This document shows, piece by piece, positions 1 through 12,700 of a stretch of 64,000 nucleotides of DNA. The stretch covers positions 1,988,581 to 2,052,580 of the forward strand of contig OZ026546.1 of NCBI GenBank assembly GCA_964020155.1, given 5' to 3'. Position numbers and translations under genes: made by a program. Source of the DNA: Chondrilla cf. caribensis (Eukaryota > Porifera > Demospongiae > Chondrillida > Chondrillidae). Under the pieces are notes generated by a model that saw only the letters and a list, made by a program, of their open reading frames with translations, did not search any database and was not told the origin of the DNA. Every line of letters starts with the position of its first letter. Position 1 is the first letter of the stretch.

Positions 1-417
1 TACTGCACATAGGATGCTACAGTATAAATACACATTAGGAGGACAACCACCAACAGCACAACAAGAAGACATGTACTCTACAGACAGGTTCCTTGTGGTG
101 AGACGGAACAGGTTCTGCTGCATGTCATCAATAATTAATTACTGTCACTACACACAGCATGACAGTGCCTACTACATCACCCTGGCATTGTGAATCACCA
201 TGACTACTCAACATTCATAAATTGACGGCTATTTTAGTTTATGTGTTAAGTCGCTTATGTAACATAAAAAAATATCGCCATGACAACTATAAACATATGT
301 TATTCTCATCCTTTACTATGGCTATACAAGGAGATGTGCCAATTCTCAGAATCAGCTGTCACTAGAGGAATACTAACAGGAAGAGAGGATGTTCAGAGAA
401 GAACAAGAGAAAGAACA

Positions 418-475
418 ATGTTCTCTAAGGTCACTATTTTCCTTGGGATAATATCAGTGGCAGCATTTCAAGAAT
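418..475 (+). CDS. possible first exon of a secreted or membrane protein
   Basis: An ATG at 418 opens a short hydrophobic leader (MFSKVTIFLGIISVAAFQE) followed directly by a good splice donor, GTAAGT, at 476. The leader has the make-up of a signal peptide: a Lys near the start, then an aliphatic core. The exon end and its donor recur in diverged form at 26936-27032, which suggests a duplicated gene family or a dispersed repeat containing an exon. No family could be recognised and the downstream exons are uncertain. Both the start and the gene itself are inferences. Confidence 0.3.
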
Positions 476-608
476 GTAAGTAACTTGGTACAATAGTGTA
501 CCAGCACTGTGCACACAGTGGGTAAAGGACATGTGGTGTGCCTAATTCATATCAAACAATACACATAGTATGATACACAGGTATGAACAGTATTATTCTA
601 ACAGACAC

Positions 609-1152
609 CAGTGTTGGGGTCGTTACTTTTGAAAAGTAATCACACTACTTATTACATATTACTTTTCATTTATGTAATTCGTTACAGTTACATATTACTT
701 GATATCAAATGTAACTTGTAATAATATTACATATTACATTGACATGCATACATACAATGATACATAATATTTCCACCCAAAGAAAGTAGTTTTCGTACAC
801 ATGTCTCCAATCTTTCCGAGTACCCTTGCCAACTCGTGTTTGTTGAAATCATGTGGTTGATTTCACTCAGTCACTCTCGGTCAGCACATAAGCTAGGAAA
901 TCATAGATAGTGGGCGAGAGGGTCAGTTTACAACCATTGAATGTATGTTTCTGTTAAAATAAGCCTTTTGTTTTGTTTATTACTATTTTTATGGCCAATA
1001 TCAGTATTGGATGCAAATGAAGTAGTGCGTTACTTTTCAAATGTAATATATTATTCGTTACAAGACAGGTATTTTGTTATATTACTTGATTACCAGTAGT
1101 GTAATAATATTACGTAACTAAATACCAGAGTAATGCGTTACCCACAACACTG
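609..1152. mobile_element. hAT-like MITE, 544 bp
   Basis: The ends are inverted copies: the left starts CAGTGTTGGGGTCGTTACTT and the right reads inward as CAGTGTTGTGGGTAACGCAT. The heptamer CAGACAC lies immediately outside both ends (602-608 and 1153-1159), as expected for the 7-8 bp target duplication of hAT elements. The interior is AT-rich, with many TTAC/GTAA runs and no coding sequence. CAGTGTTGGG-type termini rich in GTAACG are known from non-autonomous hAT elements of animals. It sits just after the candidate signal-peptide exon, probably in an intron. Confidence 0.7.
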
Positions 1153-1227
1153 CAGACACTATATTGTAGAATATAAAATGGATTATATTGTACTGCACAT
1201 GTGGCCTAGGCCTGATGTCTATCAATA

Positions 1228-1460
1228 TCACTATGTGCATACTACTTTACTACGTCAGTCTACACTGTCAGAGACAATATGTGTCACTGTTAATGCAAAG
1301 GGGGTCAGATGCGAACATTACAAACACCATCATTTGTACAGGTAATGCTAAATGTCATGATCACAACACCTGTCAACAAACATCACCACCTTGTGGATGT
1401 GAACAGGTTTATTCTGATGTGTGTTCCCATTCTGGGGTCTACACCATGGACTGTGGGTGT
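1228..1460 (+). CDS. candidate cysteine-rich exon, unknown
   Basis: One open frame in this stretch is rich in Cys with EGF/Kazal-like spacing (segments CTGNAKC, CQQTSPPCGC and CSHSGVYTMDCGC). It could be a later exon of the gene that starts at 418, which would make that gene a secreted Cys-rich protein. No clear splice borders were found, and the sequence runs straight into the GT repeat. This is weak evidence. Confidence 0.2.
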
Positions 1461-1535
1461 GTATATATATAATATATGTTTGTGTGTGTACATGTGTGTA
1501 TATATGCACATGTGCATGCTTGTTCATGTATGTAC

Positions 1536-2687
<1,152 letters not shown>

Positions 2688-3028
2688 ATAGCATACTATT
2701 ATTATTATTATGTATATATTTTTTGTTTGTTTGTTTGTGTGTTTATGCTGTGTGGAGGTACTTATGTGTGTGCATGTGTGTGGGTGTTCGTGTTCATTAT
2801 GTTTGAAGTTTTGTTTGGAAATCAACCTGCTTAATAATAATATTATGCTTAAATGCTCAATAACTACCATACACCTGCTTGTGAAATTATCTAGGATTGA
2901 AGATTAGCTGAAGTGATTACATTGATTAGACTAGATACAGTAATGAAGGTAATTAAAACAATTAAAAACTAGTTTGATTTGATGACATACATATACAATG
3001 CTCAATACATTTCAGTCTGAGTAGAACA

Positions 3029-6000
3029 TTAACTTGCATCTGATCCAAATTTCAGATTCCAAGTTTCTAACTCCTTCAAACAATCTGATGACAGGCTTTG
3101 TCTTATCTGTTTCAAGGAATTCTTGAAGTCTTGAATTAAAATAGGTCTAATCTATAATAAGAAAAGAAATTTACTATACAGTATTATGTGGTAGTGAAAC
3201 ACAAGCAACTTCCACTAGTACCTTATCTTTTTGAACGCCCTTGATCATTGAAGGATCAAGATCTCTGATTGGGCCAAAAGCAGCGTCCTTGGCAAGTGAT
3301 GTGAGATCACTGCAAGAGTAGCCCTCTGTAGACCTGAGCACGGAGAGCAGAGATATGTAGTACTGTACACATGGTGCACATCACTACATCGAAAACTAAT
3401 CATAAAATAAAATTCTGGATAAAGAAGAAAAAGTCGAAATGCATATGACAATGTGGTGATGTTTATACATGGCAGACTTCGTTTCAGTCAACAAAGTGCA
3501 AAAACTGCTTGTGTATCATGTAGAAACTTAGGAAGATATGTAAATTATACTGCATAAATATGAAAGACCACAATTTTCAAGTTGCATTTACACATAAGAC
3601 ATAATAATCCTATAGATAAACACAAATGGCCAGAGAACTGAAGCATGTGTAATCTATATGATCCACTTTCAATGAATCACATTTTTCTTGAACTTTCTAC
3701 TCATCTGCTATGTGAATGGTAGGGGTTAAAACCGATACTGTGGAACTTCCCTATTATGGATGAATTGGGCCCCTCAATTCCAAGGTCCTTCAATGCACTA
3801 CAGTATGTACCAAGATGGAGGTTGGTATCCTTAGTTTTTATTTCTATTATAATTTTCCAAGATTTCGTCAATTTTTGATATAGATAATAAGAAACATCTG
3901 ATCCAACCTGCACCGCATTAGTTTCATAATCTTTATCAAGTACTCTTCAATTCATCTCCTTATTAGTTAGGCTAATCCAAACGTGCAAATTTTCCATGAG
4001 ACATTCCTTTGCTGGGTATTTCATCAGGTGTGTATATAACCATATTGTGACTACCCCAACATTCCCATGGTAGTGAATCATTATCATCCAGTCTCATCAC
4101 AGTGCTCCAATGACGCAATGAAGTAAACTAAGTTATACTTGAACATGTACAATATACACATCTGTATATATGTACTCATATGTACATATACATACCACGT
4201 ATATACATGATGGTATTATACGTACATCTGGTAATCTCTACTTTCACCCACCTTGCTACTTCTATCAATTCGGAATCCTTCAGAAGATGCTTATGTTTGC
4301 CTAGCAGCTGCTTTAAGATATGTATCCTCCCCTCCATGATAAATAGAACAATAATATTACAATCAAAAGGTGGAGAACATGCTTGCCAAATAAAGATTTA
4401 TCCAATTTACACTAAAATTCCAACAAATAGGCTCTAATGTTCACACTCAGTACAGACTATCAAGGCAAATAATCAGATTAATATAACACAATTACATACA
4501 CATGAAATGCATAATATTACTCTATATACATTTGTAACAGAGGCATAAGTGAATGATGTCATGTATAGTGAACTCCATATTATGGTAATGTACTGTATAC
4601 ATGTGGTAATGATATGTAATTGCTCTCTTCACATACAATTGACATAAATTGCAACACTGTACACATACGTAGCATGATTGGTTCGATTAAAGTAAAAATA
4701 CGTATATCCACATATGTATGTATGTACTATACACTGTGCAACATCTGTCCCATGCAATGATGCTACACAGCTCCAACTGTGTTCTACAACTGACAACGAG
4801 TGAATCACTCTCATGCAGCCTACGGATTTCATTCATGTACATCCTATATTATTGTTATTATTATTGTTATGAAAGTGCATTGTAGGACAGTTGTCCAAAA
4901 TAGCACTAAATAAAAATATACTTGTTACAACTGCAACATCACACTTCTCACCTCGAGTGCAGGAAGAGGGACATAGATCCTCTTAGTGAAACGTCTACAG
5001 GTCAGGACATACATACGTACGTAGCAATACAGTCAAGTTCAAAGTTTAAAAGAGAAAAATATTTGCAACCCTCCATAAATCACAAATACTACCAACGTAT
5101 TTCTATCACATACATATTATTATCACTATTAATCATAACTACATGGCTCTCGTGACCTCAGTGCTGCTTCATCAATCTCTTGTGGCCTGTTAGTTGCAGC
5201 CATGACCAGCAATCGTTCATTTTCTTCAGACGGTATCTGCATAGGACATTTGTTGAATTGACACATGCAAAAAGCATGGTGCGTTGGTAACATTGCAAAG
5301 CTTGTAGCATACGTACATACATACAGCTACACAGTCAAACTCTCATTGATATGTCTAAGGGTTGTCTTGTTGAAGATATTTAGTTGCAAGATGACAACCC
5401 CTGGTTATTTTAATCCACGTACTCATCACTATAACATGCAATCATGCTAATCTGAACACACACGTACACCTATTTTCATTTCTGCAAACAACAAGCTACG
5501 CACTCACTCCATCAAAACACAAAAGAAATTCATTTTTCAACCTCCGCATTGCAGCATGCTCTTCTGAACCGCGTTGTGTAAGGAGAGAGTCCACCTCATC
5601 TGCAGTCAACAACGTAGCACAATTACAAATATTACATCTGTACGTACATACGCACTACCTATGCAACAGTGTGTCACACATACGTAGTTGAAGATTATGT
5701 GTACTGCAGACACAAATTGTTGCCATGATTACAACACGAAATGCATGGATCCATATTAATATCAGTATGGAGTTGTACCTCTTTACAAAAACACTTTGTA
5801 TCAGGGCACTCTCCTCGTAACAACATGTCCTGTGGGTACACATGCATTCATGTACAAAGTAATTGTCCACAATGACAGGGAAGTGATATATGAAGAAAAA
5901 AGGTTTTGACTGTACCTATGAATATGATACACGGTTGACGTGATCTTGCAACAGCAAATAAGGCACGTACCAGCTTTTCTCCTTCTCCAACCTGTAACAA

Positions 6001-8748
6001 GAGCAAGGTAGGTACGTATGCATGTATGTACATGTACACTAGCACAAGTAGTACATGTTTTTTTTTATTTTTTCCAATATACATTAATAAATACAAGTAG
6101 TACATGTGGATTGTAACTTTTTATGTCAGAAAATAAATCTAATTACGTATGAGAAGAGAATTGGTCAGCAAGGACATTCTCACCCATTTTGATGTCAAAG
6201 TAGAAGCACTGATGTTGAAAAATGTTGATTCAGCTTCATGAGCCACAGCTTTTGCCTATAATAGAATGCACTACACAACAATAACAATCTTGTGCAAAAG
6301 ACGGGAACATAACAGTTCACATAATAATTATAATACAGTGGAACCTCTCCATTACAAACCTCTGAATTGCAGAAACCTCTCTAATAAGGACACTATTCAG
6401 TGTCCCAGTGTAGTACTATAGTGTATTAAGTAACCTCTGAATTGAGGACACCTCTGCAATAAGGACTAAAATCAAGGTTCCAAAGTGTCCATAATAGAGA
6501 GGTTCCACTGTATTATCATAATGCGTCGAACAAATGAACAATTATTAATATCTCTTGCATTGATTGCTTATATACATACTTGTATCGATCCCAGTATAAG
6601 GTTAGATCAAAGGTGCTGCGCCGTGCCTATGTCCTATACACACCCAGCTGGGGTCTATCAGGCACTATAGACACCTGTTCACAGGGTTAATTTGATACTT
6701 CCTAAAACAGGTGCATTGATTAGCACTTCATTAATGTCATGGCAACAAAACGTTATTTCGGCCAATTCTTACTGCTACTGGTATACAAGTTATTCGTACC
6801 ACTTTTAAGCAGGGTACATGGGAGTACACAGAATAGTTAAACCCCTTGGGCTCCATCCTCAGGTACTATGTAATCTATTGCCAACGTACCCTGCTGTAAG
6901 GTGATACAACTGTTACGTACATTCATTTGAATTCAAAGACCTAAAAACAGATACGCAAAGGAGTCCTGAATCACTGGAATCATAAGGACTACTTTTGTAA
7001 ATGCACACTTAAATGCCCTTAGCCCTTGAGAAGTTTGACAAACACATTCCACTCAATTGCTAAGAAGTTTCAATTCCCTGGTTTGAAACATCTAAACCCA
7101 TGTACGTACGTACATACAAAAAATCTAAAGGTGTACAAATTTACAATAGCATTAAAACTTTACCATGATCATCACACACCGCACATTGCACAAGCCGAAC
7201 CTTGTAATGCTTTAACTACTGCATTACAGAGGCTACTTTAATGGTTATTACCTTTACCCTCCAGTATTCAAGTATATTTAAGTAATACATACATAAATGT
7301 GTACGTACCAACATTGTCTTCCCATTTCCTGGTGGTCCAAACAAAAGTATACCCTTGGCTGGAGAACGGAGTCCAGTAAACAACTATTATTTTGTAATGA
7401 AAAAATACTAAAGTTATATTTAAGACCATGTGAAAAGAACTTGTCAAGACCACACTCACCTCGGGTCTCAAGGCTGGCAGTATAACAACTTCTTGAAGAG
7501 TTCTCTTAGCTAATTCCAAACTGACTACAGAATTTTCATTGTCAAAAAACAGGGATTTGTGATGATAATAATATGGTAGGCAGGTGCATTTGTCCCCACA
7601 ACCTCGACTGGACATTTACATCTAACAACACAAACTGTGGTACGTACGGATACAGCGGAACCTGTTATAATAATCACCTGTCCTAAGTGACCAGTATTGG
7701 ACTATCCACTGTATCAGCTCAACTACAATAATGCACCTCTGTATAAAGACCACCTGTCCTTAGTGACCGGTATTGGACTACCCACTGTGTCAAGTCAACT
7801 ACATTAAAGCCCCTCTGTATAAAGACCACCTGCCTTTGTAAACCACCTTTTACTGGTCTCTCGGGTCTTATAGATAGGTTTCGCTACTTATGTACACATT
7901 TACATCATAGACGTGTCTATGTAGGTTAATAAGTATAAAACATTCACACAGTTGGATATGATGATGATGTTCAATATGTACATACATACACACATACGTA
8001 CATAGATACTCACCAACATCATTCCATGTTACATTTGATTCCCTAAATACACAAAAATGAATGTCATCATAAAGCCTAGCTGGAAAATAGAATACATACG
8101 TATACTGTATCTGAATGCTATTTACCTGTCTAATACTTCTTCTAAAATTGACTTCACCAGCTTAGGGTCAACTCCTTTCAAGTGAGAGGACTGTGCTAAC
8201 TCTGGTTTGTGTTTTGCTGCTTTTGGTCCGAGGTTGGACTGAAAAATGTAATAGGTGATGATTGTCAAATACATACAATGCAGGTGAGTAATAACTCAGG
8301 TACCTCTAGTAGGGCTGTAGTTACATACGTACATGTGGCATGTTTCCAAAGAAATATACATAATCCATTTTAATTCTCAATGACTTGCCAGGCAATTAAT
8401 TGACAAATCTTAATAACTATTATAAGTGTGTAATAGCAAGGGGGGGTGCAAAAAATGCTGATATTTGCGCCTTGATATGTACAAATTAATACACATGTAC
8501 AACATTAATATGAGACTCGCCTTATACTTTGTAGCGGCATTCAATACTCCCTTGTTCTTTGATTGAGATTGTGATTGTCGATTGGATTGTACAGAAACTT
8601 TTGAACAAGATGCCTTAGCAGTAGACTTATATACTGGGACAAAATCAACTTATTTTTCCATACTTCTTTTCATAGTTTTTGAAAGAAGAGGATGAAAATA
8701 CCTCTTTGCTCTCACCTCCTTTGTGAAATTCAAAATACTTGCCTATCA
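3029..8748 (-). CDS. SPAST: spastin, microtubule-severing AAA ATPase
   Basis: Spastin is a hexameric AAA ATPase that cuts microtubules. Minus-strand exons, 5' to 3': about 8711-8748 (possible start, KYFEFHKG), 8525-8638 (Ser/Gln-rich linker), 8127-8240 ([16 protein letters not shown]), about 7460-7540 ([18 protein letters not shown]), about 7310-7365 with Walker [11 protein letters not shown], about 6185-6255 ([13 protein letters not shown]), 5930-5992 ([15 protein letters not shown] with the start of Walker B), about 5516-5598 ([11 protein letters not shown]), about 5155-5235 ([16 protein letters not shown]), 4940-4985 ([12 protein letters not shown]), about 4250-4340, about 3225-3340 ([20 protein letters not shown]) and 3029-3151, ending TAA. 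The AAA core looks intact. I find no N-terminal MIT domain, so the true start may lie in an unseen exon or the protein may be a short form. Introns hold MITE relics. Confidence 0.88.
6336..6510. mobile_element. Tc1/pogo-like MITE, 175 bp, copy 1
   Basis: Perfectly paired termini CAGTGGAACCTCTC and GAGAGGTTCCACTG with TA immediately outside each end (6334-6335, 6511-6512), the TA target duplication of Tc1/mariner/pogo elements. It lies in a spastin intron. Its partner at 30095-30269 has the same length and related internal sequence in the opposite orientation. Confidence 0.85.
6795..6905. repeat. imperfect fold-back
   Basis: The arms CAGGGTAC and GTACCCTG flank a loop containing CCTTGGGCTCCATCCTCAGG. 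A similar loop motif occurs in the fold-back at 53846-53942. Probably a small dispersed palindromic repeat inside a spastin intron. Confidence 0.4.
7648..7870. mobile_element. degenerate pogo/Tigger-like relic with internal duplication
   Basis: Begins CAGCGGAACCTGTTATAATA, resembling the MITE termini at 6336 and 30095. It contains an internal tandem duplication of about 75 bp (two copies of the CCACTGT, TCAACTACA, CCTCTGTATAAAGACCACCTG pattern). The right end has decayed. Located in a spastin intron. Confidence 0.5.
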
Positions 8749-8759
8749 TCAGACAAAAA

Positions 8760-9735
8760 TATAATCAGTGGTCAAACAATCTAGAACTTTTCATCTTGGA
8801 AATGTATAAAGAAAGATAACTAGAACATTGGAAACTTATTCCCTCACGTTTTAGATCTCACAGATCTTTCACGTCGTACCGACACACATGTAGAGTCTTC
8901 AACTATAGATGAAAGGACTTTAACGCTCCCTTTCACTACGTACAAATCCAGCCAGCTGACATATGTGGCAATACTTCAAGATCTCAATGACTGAATATAA
9001 GCCTATATTGGCCTCGATCGGAAAAGCCAGGAGTACTACGGCAAAAAGACAACTTTAATTTAATCCGTTGGTTTCTTCGTCAGAACTAACTACCGAAAAG
9101 ACATACGGGATATTGATCCCTAGTGTTCACACGTAATTGCCAATGGTTACGCAATACTGTAGAAAATGGCCACTAGTTGTAGCCATATGCATATGCATAG
9201 ACAGTATATATAAAAGGGGGTATACTATCTATGCTGTAGCCCAACGTTTACTATGTAATTAATTTAAGACATACACGAAATAGGCTTTATAAAACTTGGA
9301 TGGACGTACATGGATAATAATAAATGAGCTATAATATACGTATATGTAGTCATGCTACTGTTTATTTCCTATACATAGAAATGAAAAGTTAAAATTAATT
9401 ATCACAAAGTCCTTCTATAATAGTGCATGCCATGCAGTACAATTCTTCACTGAATACTGAACATGCATTAATATTAATATGAAAGTCTTGAAAAACTAGT
9501 ACCAATACTGCAAACTTGGATGTATCTTTATATCATTATTATGTACAAAATAATGAAACTAATTAAATATTGTATATAATACACACATGAATGTACTATA
9601 CAATGTGCAGAATAAAACCATAATTATGACAATCATAGTAAACAAATTATACTATTCATAAATGCAAAAACCGTGATAACTAAATAATTGTTACATAAAA
9701 CTTGATATCATTATAATTTTATAGACACTCAATCA
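8760..9735. other. intergenic: spastin upstream / palmitoyltransferase downstream
   Basis: No coding sequence recognised. A plus-strand TATA-like run, TATATATAAAAGGG, lies at about 9197-9210 but no plus-strand gene follows it. The rest is AT-rich and presumably holds the spastin promoter and the 3' UTR of the upstream gene. Confidence 0.4.
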
Positions 9736-12700
9736 CTACACATTGCAGTACTGACCACCTTGGGTTCCAAATCTACACTTGTACCAGCTATCATAGTCCA
9801 AGAAAAACAACTTAATCGCTGCATATCTTTCTCTCCATGACACAGGTGTGAACACCCTGCAATGGAAAATGAAACAGCTACCACATTAACAAATCATATG
9901 GATTAAACTCCAAAGCATGCATCATACTGGATATTTTTACATCTGCAAAAGACCTATGCGATACTATCACATTAGTGATTGAAATTGGCTGTAATTTTAT
10001 GGGATATATAATTGATCAATTGATCGATAATCAACGGAACCAATTAACTGTGTGTAACTGAAGACACTCAAGGCCAGTTAGCTCTGCCCCTGATTTGGAG
10101 TGCTGAGAGCAATTTTCAGAAACCTCAAATTCCAATCCACTGGGTCCAAGTTGATGGTAATAGGCAATTGGCCAATGGGATTTATGACAGTCGTGCGTAC
10201 ACAATGGCATGTGCATACTTTACCACAAGTACAGCTAGTGTGTCAAACACCTTTACTACCTTTTCTTCCCATAGACAATCTGCCCTTTAGAATCAAAATA
10301 CTTTGTACGTAAAGAAGACACATTTTCTATCTGTTCATTGAAATTCTGTCAAAGGTAAATGCAAGAATACAATCAAAACACTCACTGTTACTGTGTTGAG
10401 TTCATTCTGCATTAAAATCAACAATTGGACTATTACAACTAGAATGGTAGACAATAAGAAGTTCATCACTGCTTACAGTAAGAGATACTTGCTGAATGGG
10501 AGTGAAAAAGTCCTTTACACAAATTTCACAACTATGATACAATTGTCAATGTCAAATATCACAATTAATGCAATTTGAGTAATTTCCCAACATTATACAC
10601 AACAGATGTGACAATGAAACTACATATTATTATGAGGCATAGGTAGGATACACGTACCTACTAACACAATGGTAAGCATAAGACAAACATGTCACATATA
10701 CATCGTTCACAGTTGCTTTATTACTAGATGACAAACATAAGCTTACCAGCCATGCAAATATCCCAGTGAAGAAGTAGCAAAGTACAAAGAATGAAAGCCA
10801 TGAATACTCATTGACAGCATTCTAGAGTCAGGCAAGAATACAATGACATTATAAAACAACATCTGTACCAATCTCATGCAAATGAATAATACTGCAGTTG
10901 CTTAAAAATACATGCTTTCCTCCAAATACGTACATTCCATATTGACTGAATAGATCGATCCTCCGTCATAACTACCAAATCTAACAAAAATTGTAATAAA
11001 GAATTTGTAAAAATTGTACATACGTACATAAGGATGTTATACATTTGCCTCGATTTATACATGATACGTTCCTATGGATCCCATGCATATTACTGGGAAT
11101 GTATCGTAAATGATGTTAGACTTACAATAACATGAAGATATCACAAAGAGAAAGTTATCCAGACCCAACAGGAAGTAGAAGACAATGAATCTCCTATGGT
11201 TGCCATAGCCAACACATTTCATCAGCCACATACAGTGATGATCGAAACCTTTGCAGCATGCTTCACAAAGCCAACAGTGTTTTGTTCTCTCCGGGGTAAC
11301 AATCTATTGAGAAGGAAGCAGACATGGACGGTTGAAGATGAAGAAAAACTGTGTCCCATGGTAAAATTAATTGTCAAAATAAACCATTGTAGGGAGAGGA
11401 TTTCATACATGTCCTTCCAACAGCAGCCAAATATGCAGACAGCATAGGCCAAACATTGTAGGAACATACATGCATGTAGTTGGCAGATTTATGTGGAAAC
11501 AGACTCGAACACATTGTACTTACATGTATATACACTTCTATATACAGTAATCCAAAGCACTGGCTACTTGCTCGCTTGTGTATATAGGGAATATAGGGAA
11601 AAAAGTACAGAACAAGGCATTGAAGTTAATTAATGGATGTGATCATCTACATATACGTACGTAATAAAACAGAGTAAGACAACACTCACTACAATGTACT
11701 GAATTGATGTAGCTACATCTGTAAACACTCACTTCACAATTCATACAGAAGGCACCATCCAGTGATTGAGTGGCTACATCAACGATAGTCTATGCCAGGA
11801 GAAACAAAAATTGTGATAATAATATTTGAGGCACCAATTCAAGGGTTTATCGAGAACCAACCAATGGTACTCCATCATCTCTACACTTGCCGACCTTCAT
11901 TACTCCTGGATCTTCCTTGAGAAGCTTTCTAACACAAAAAAATCTCATAAGGAACATGAACGCAGGATTGAAAATGTCATACGTACAAAGATCAGAACGG
12001 GATTTTGGACATGAGATTCAGCCCAAGCATCATTGCACTTTATATTGATAAATATATCAAAAGTGTGAATGTACCAAAGTAATGCTTCAACAGCCACTCA
12101 CATGAAGTTGTAAAACATGAAGGCAGACACTGCAAGCATAGTGAGCATCCACCAATGCATCAACATCCATTCACCTTGTATATATTATTGAGGAAAGTAA
12201 GCATAGGTGCCAAGAAGGTGAGAACTGAATAACACATACAGTATAGCAACACATAACATTGAGGCTCCCTGGGCACATGGCTACATAACAATGCACTGAA
12301 TATAGAATACCCTAAACAACTCAAGTAGACCAGTATAAAGACTGCAGTCAGCCATGTAAGCTTGGTCAAGACAACCAGTTGTAAAAACTCAGTGTATTTT
12401 CAGGAATTCTATAACATACAAATACACACATTCATGCTGAATTGAGTTCATACATTTGCCACTAAGCAGTAACTACGTAATTTTATTGAGAAATTCAACA
12501 TTCAACATCTGTAAACACATATGCACAAGCAGGTATACACATTCATGTACTACAAAGAGGATACGGAAGAAATATACTATCACACATATTCCAGTGTGTA
12601 TACATCCAGACAGCATGGCACCGAACAATGCAGGATTTGGCCAATTAAAAACAGTGTTGTTTATTCTGTGACTGAAAAGGGGTCTGAAAAATCCGCACAA

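Noticed and set aside
9180..9240. TATA box on the plus strand as a promoter
   Set aside because: No plus-strand gene or transcript-like sequence follows; the genes here are on the minus strand.
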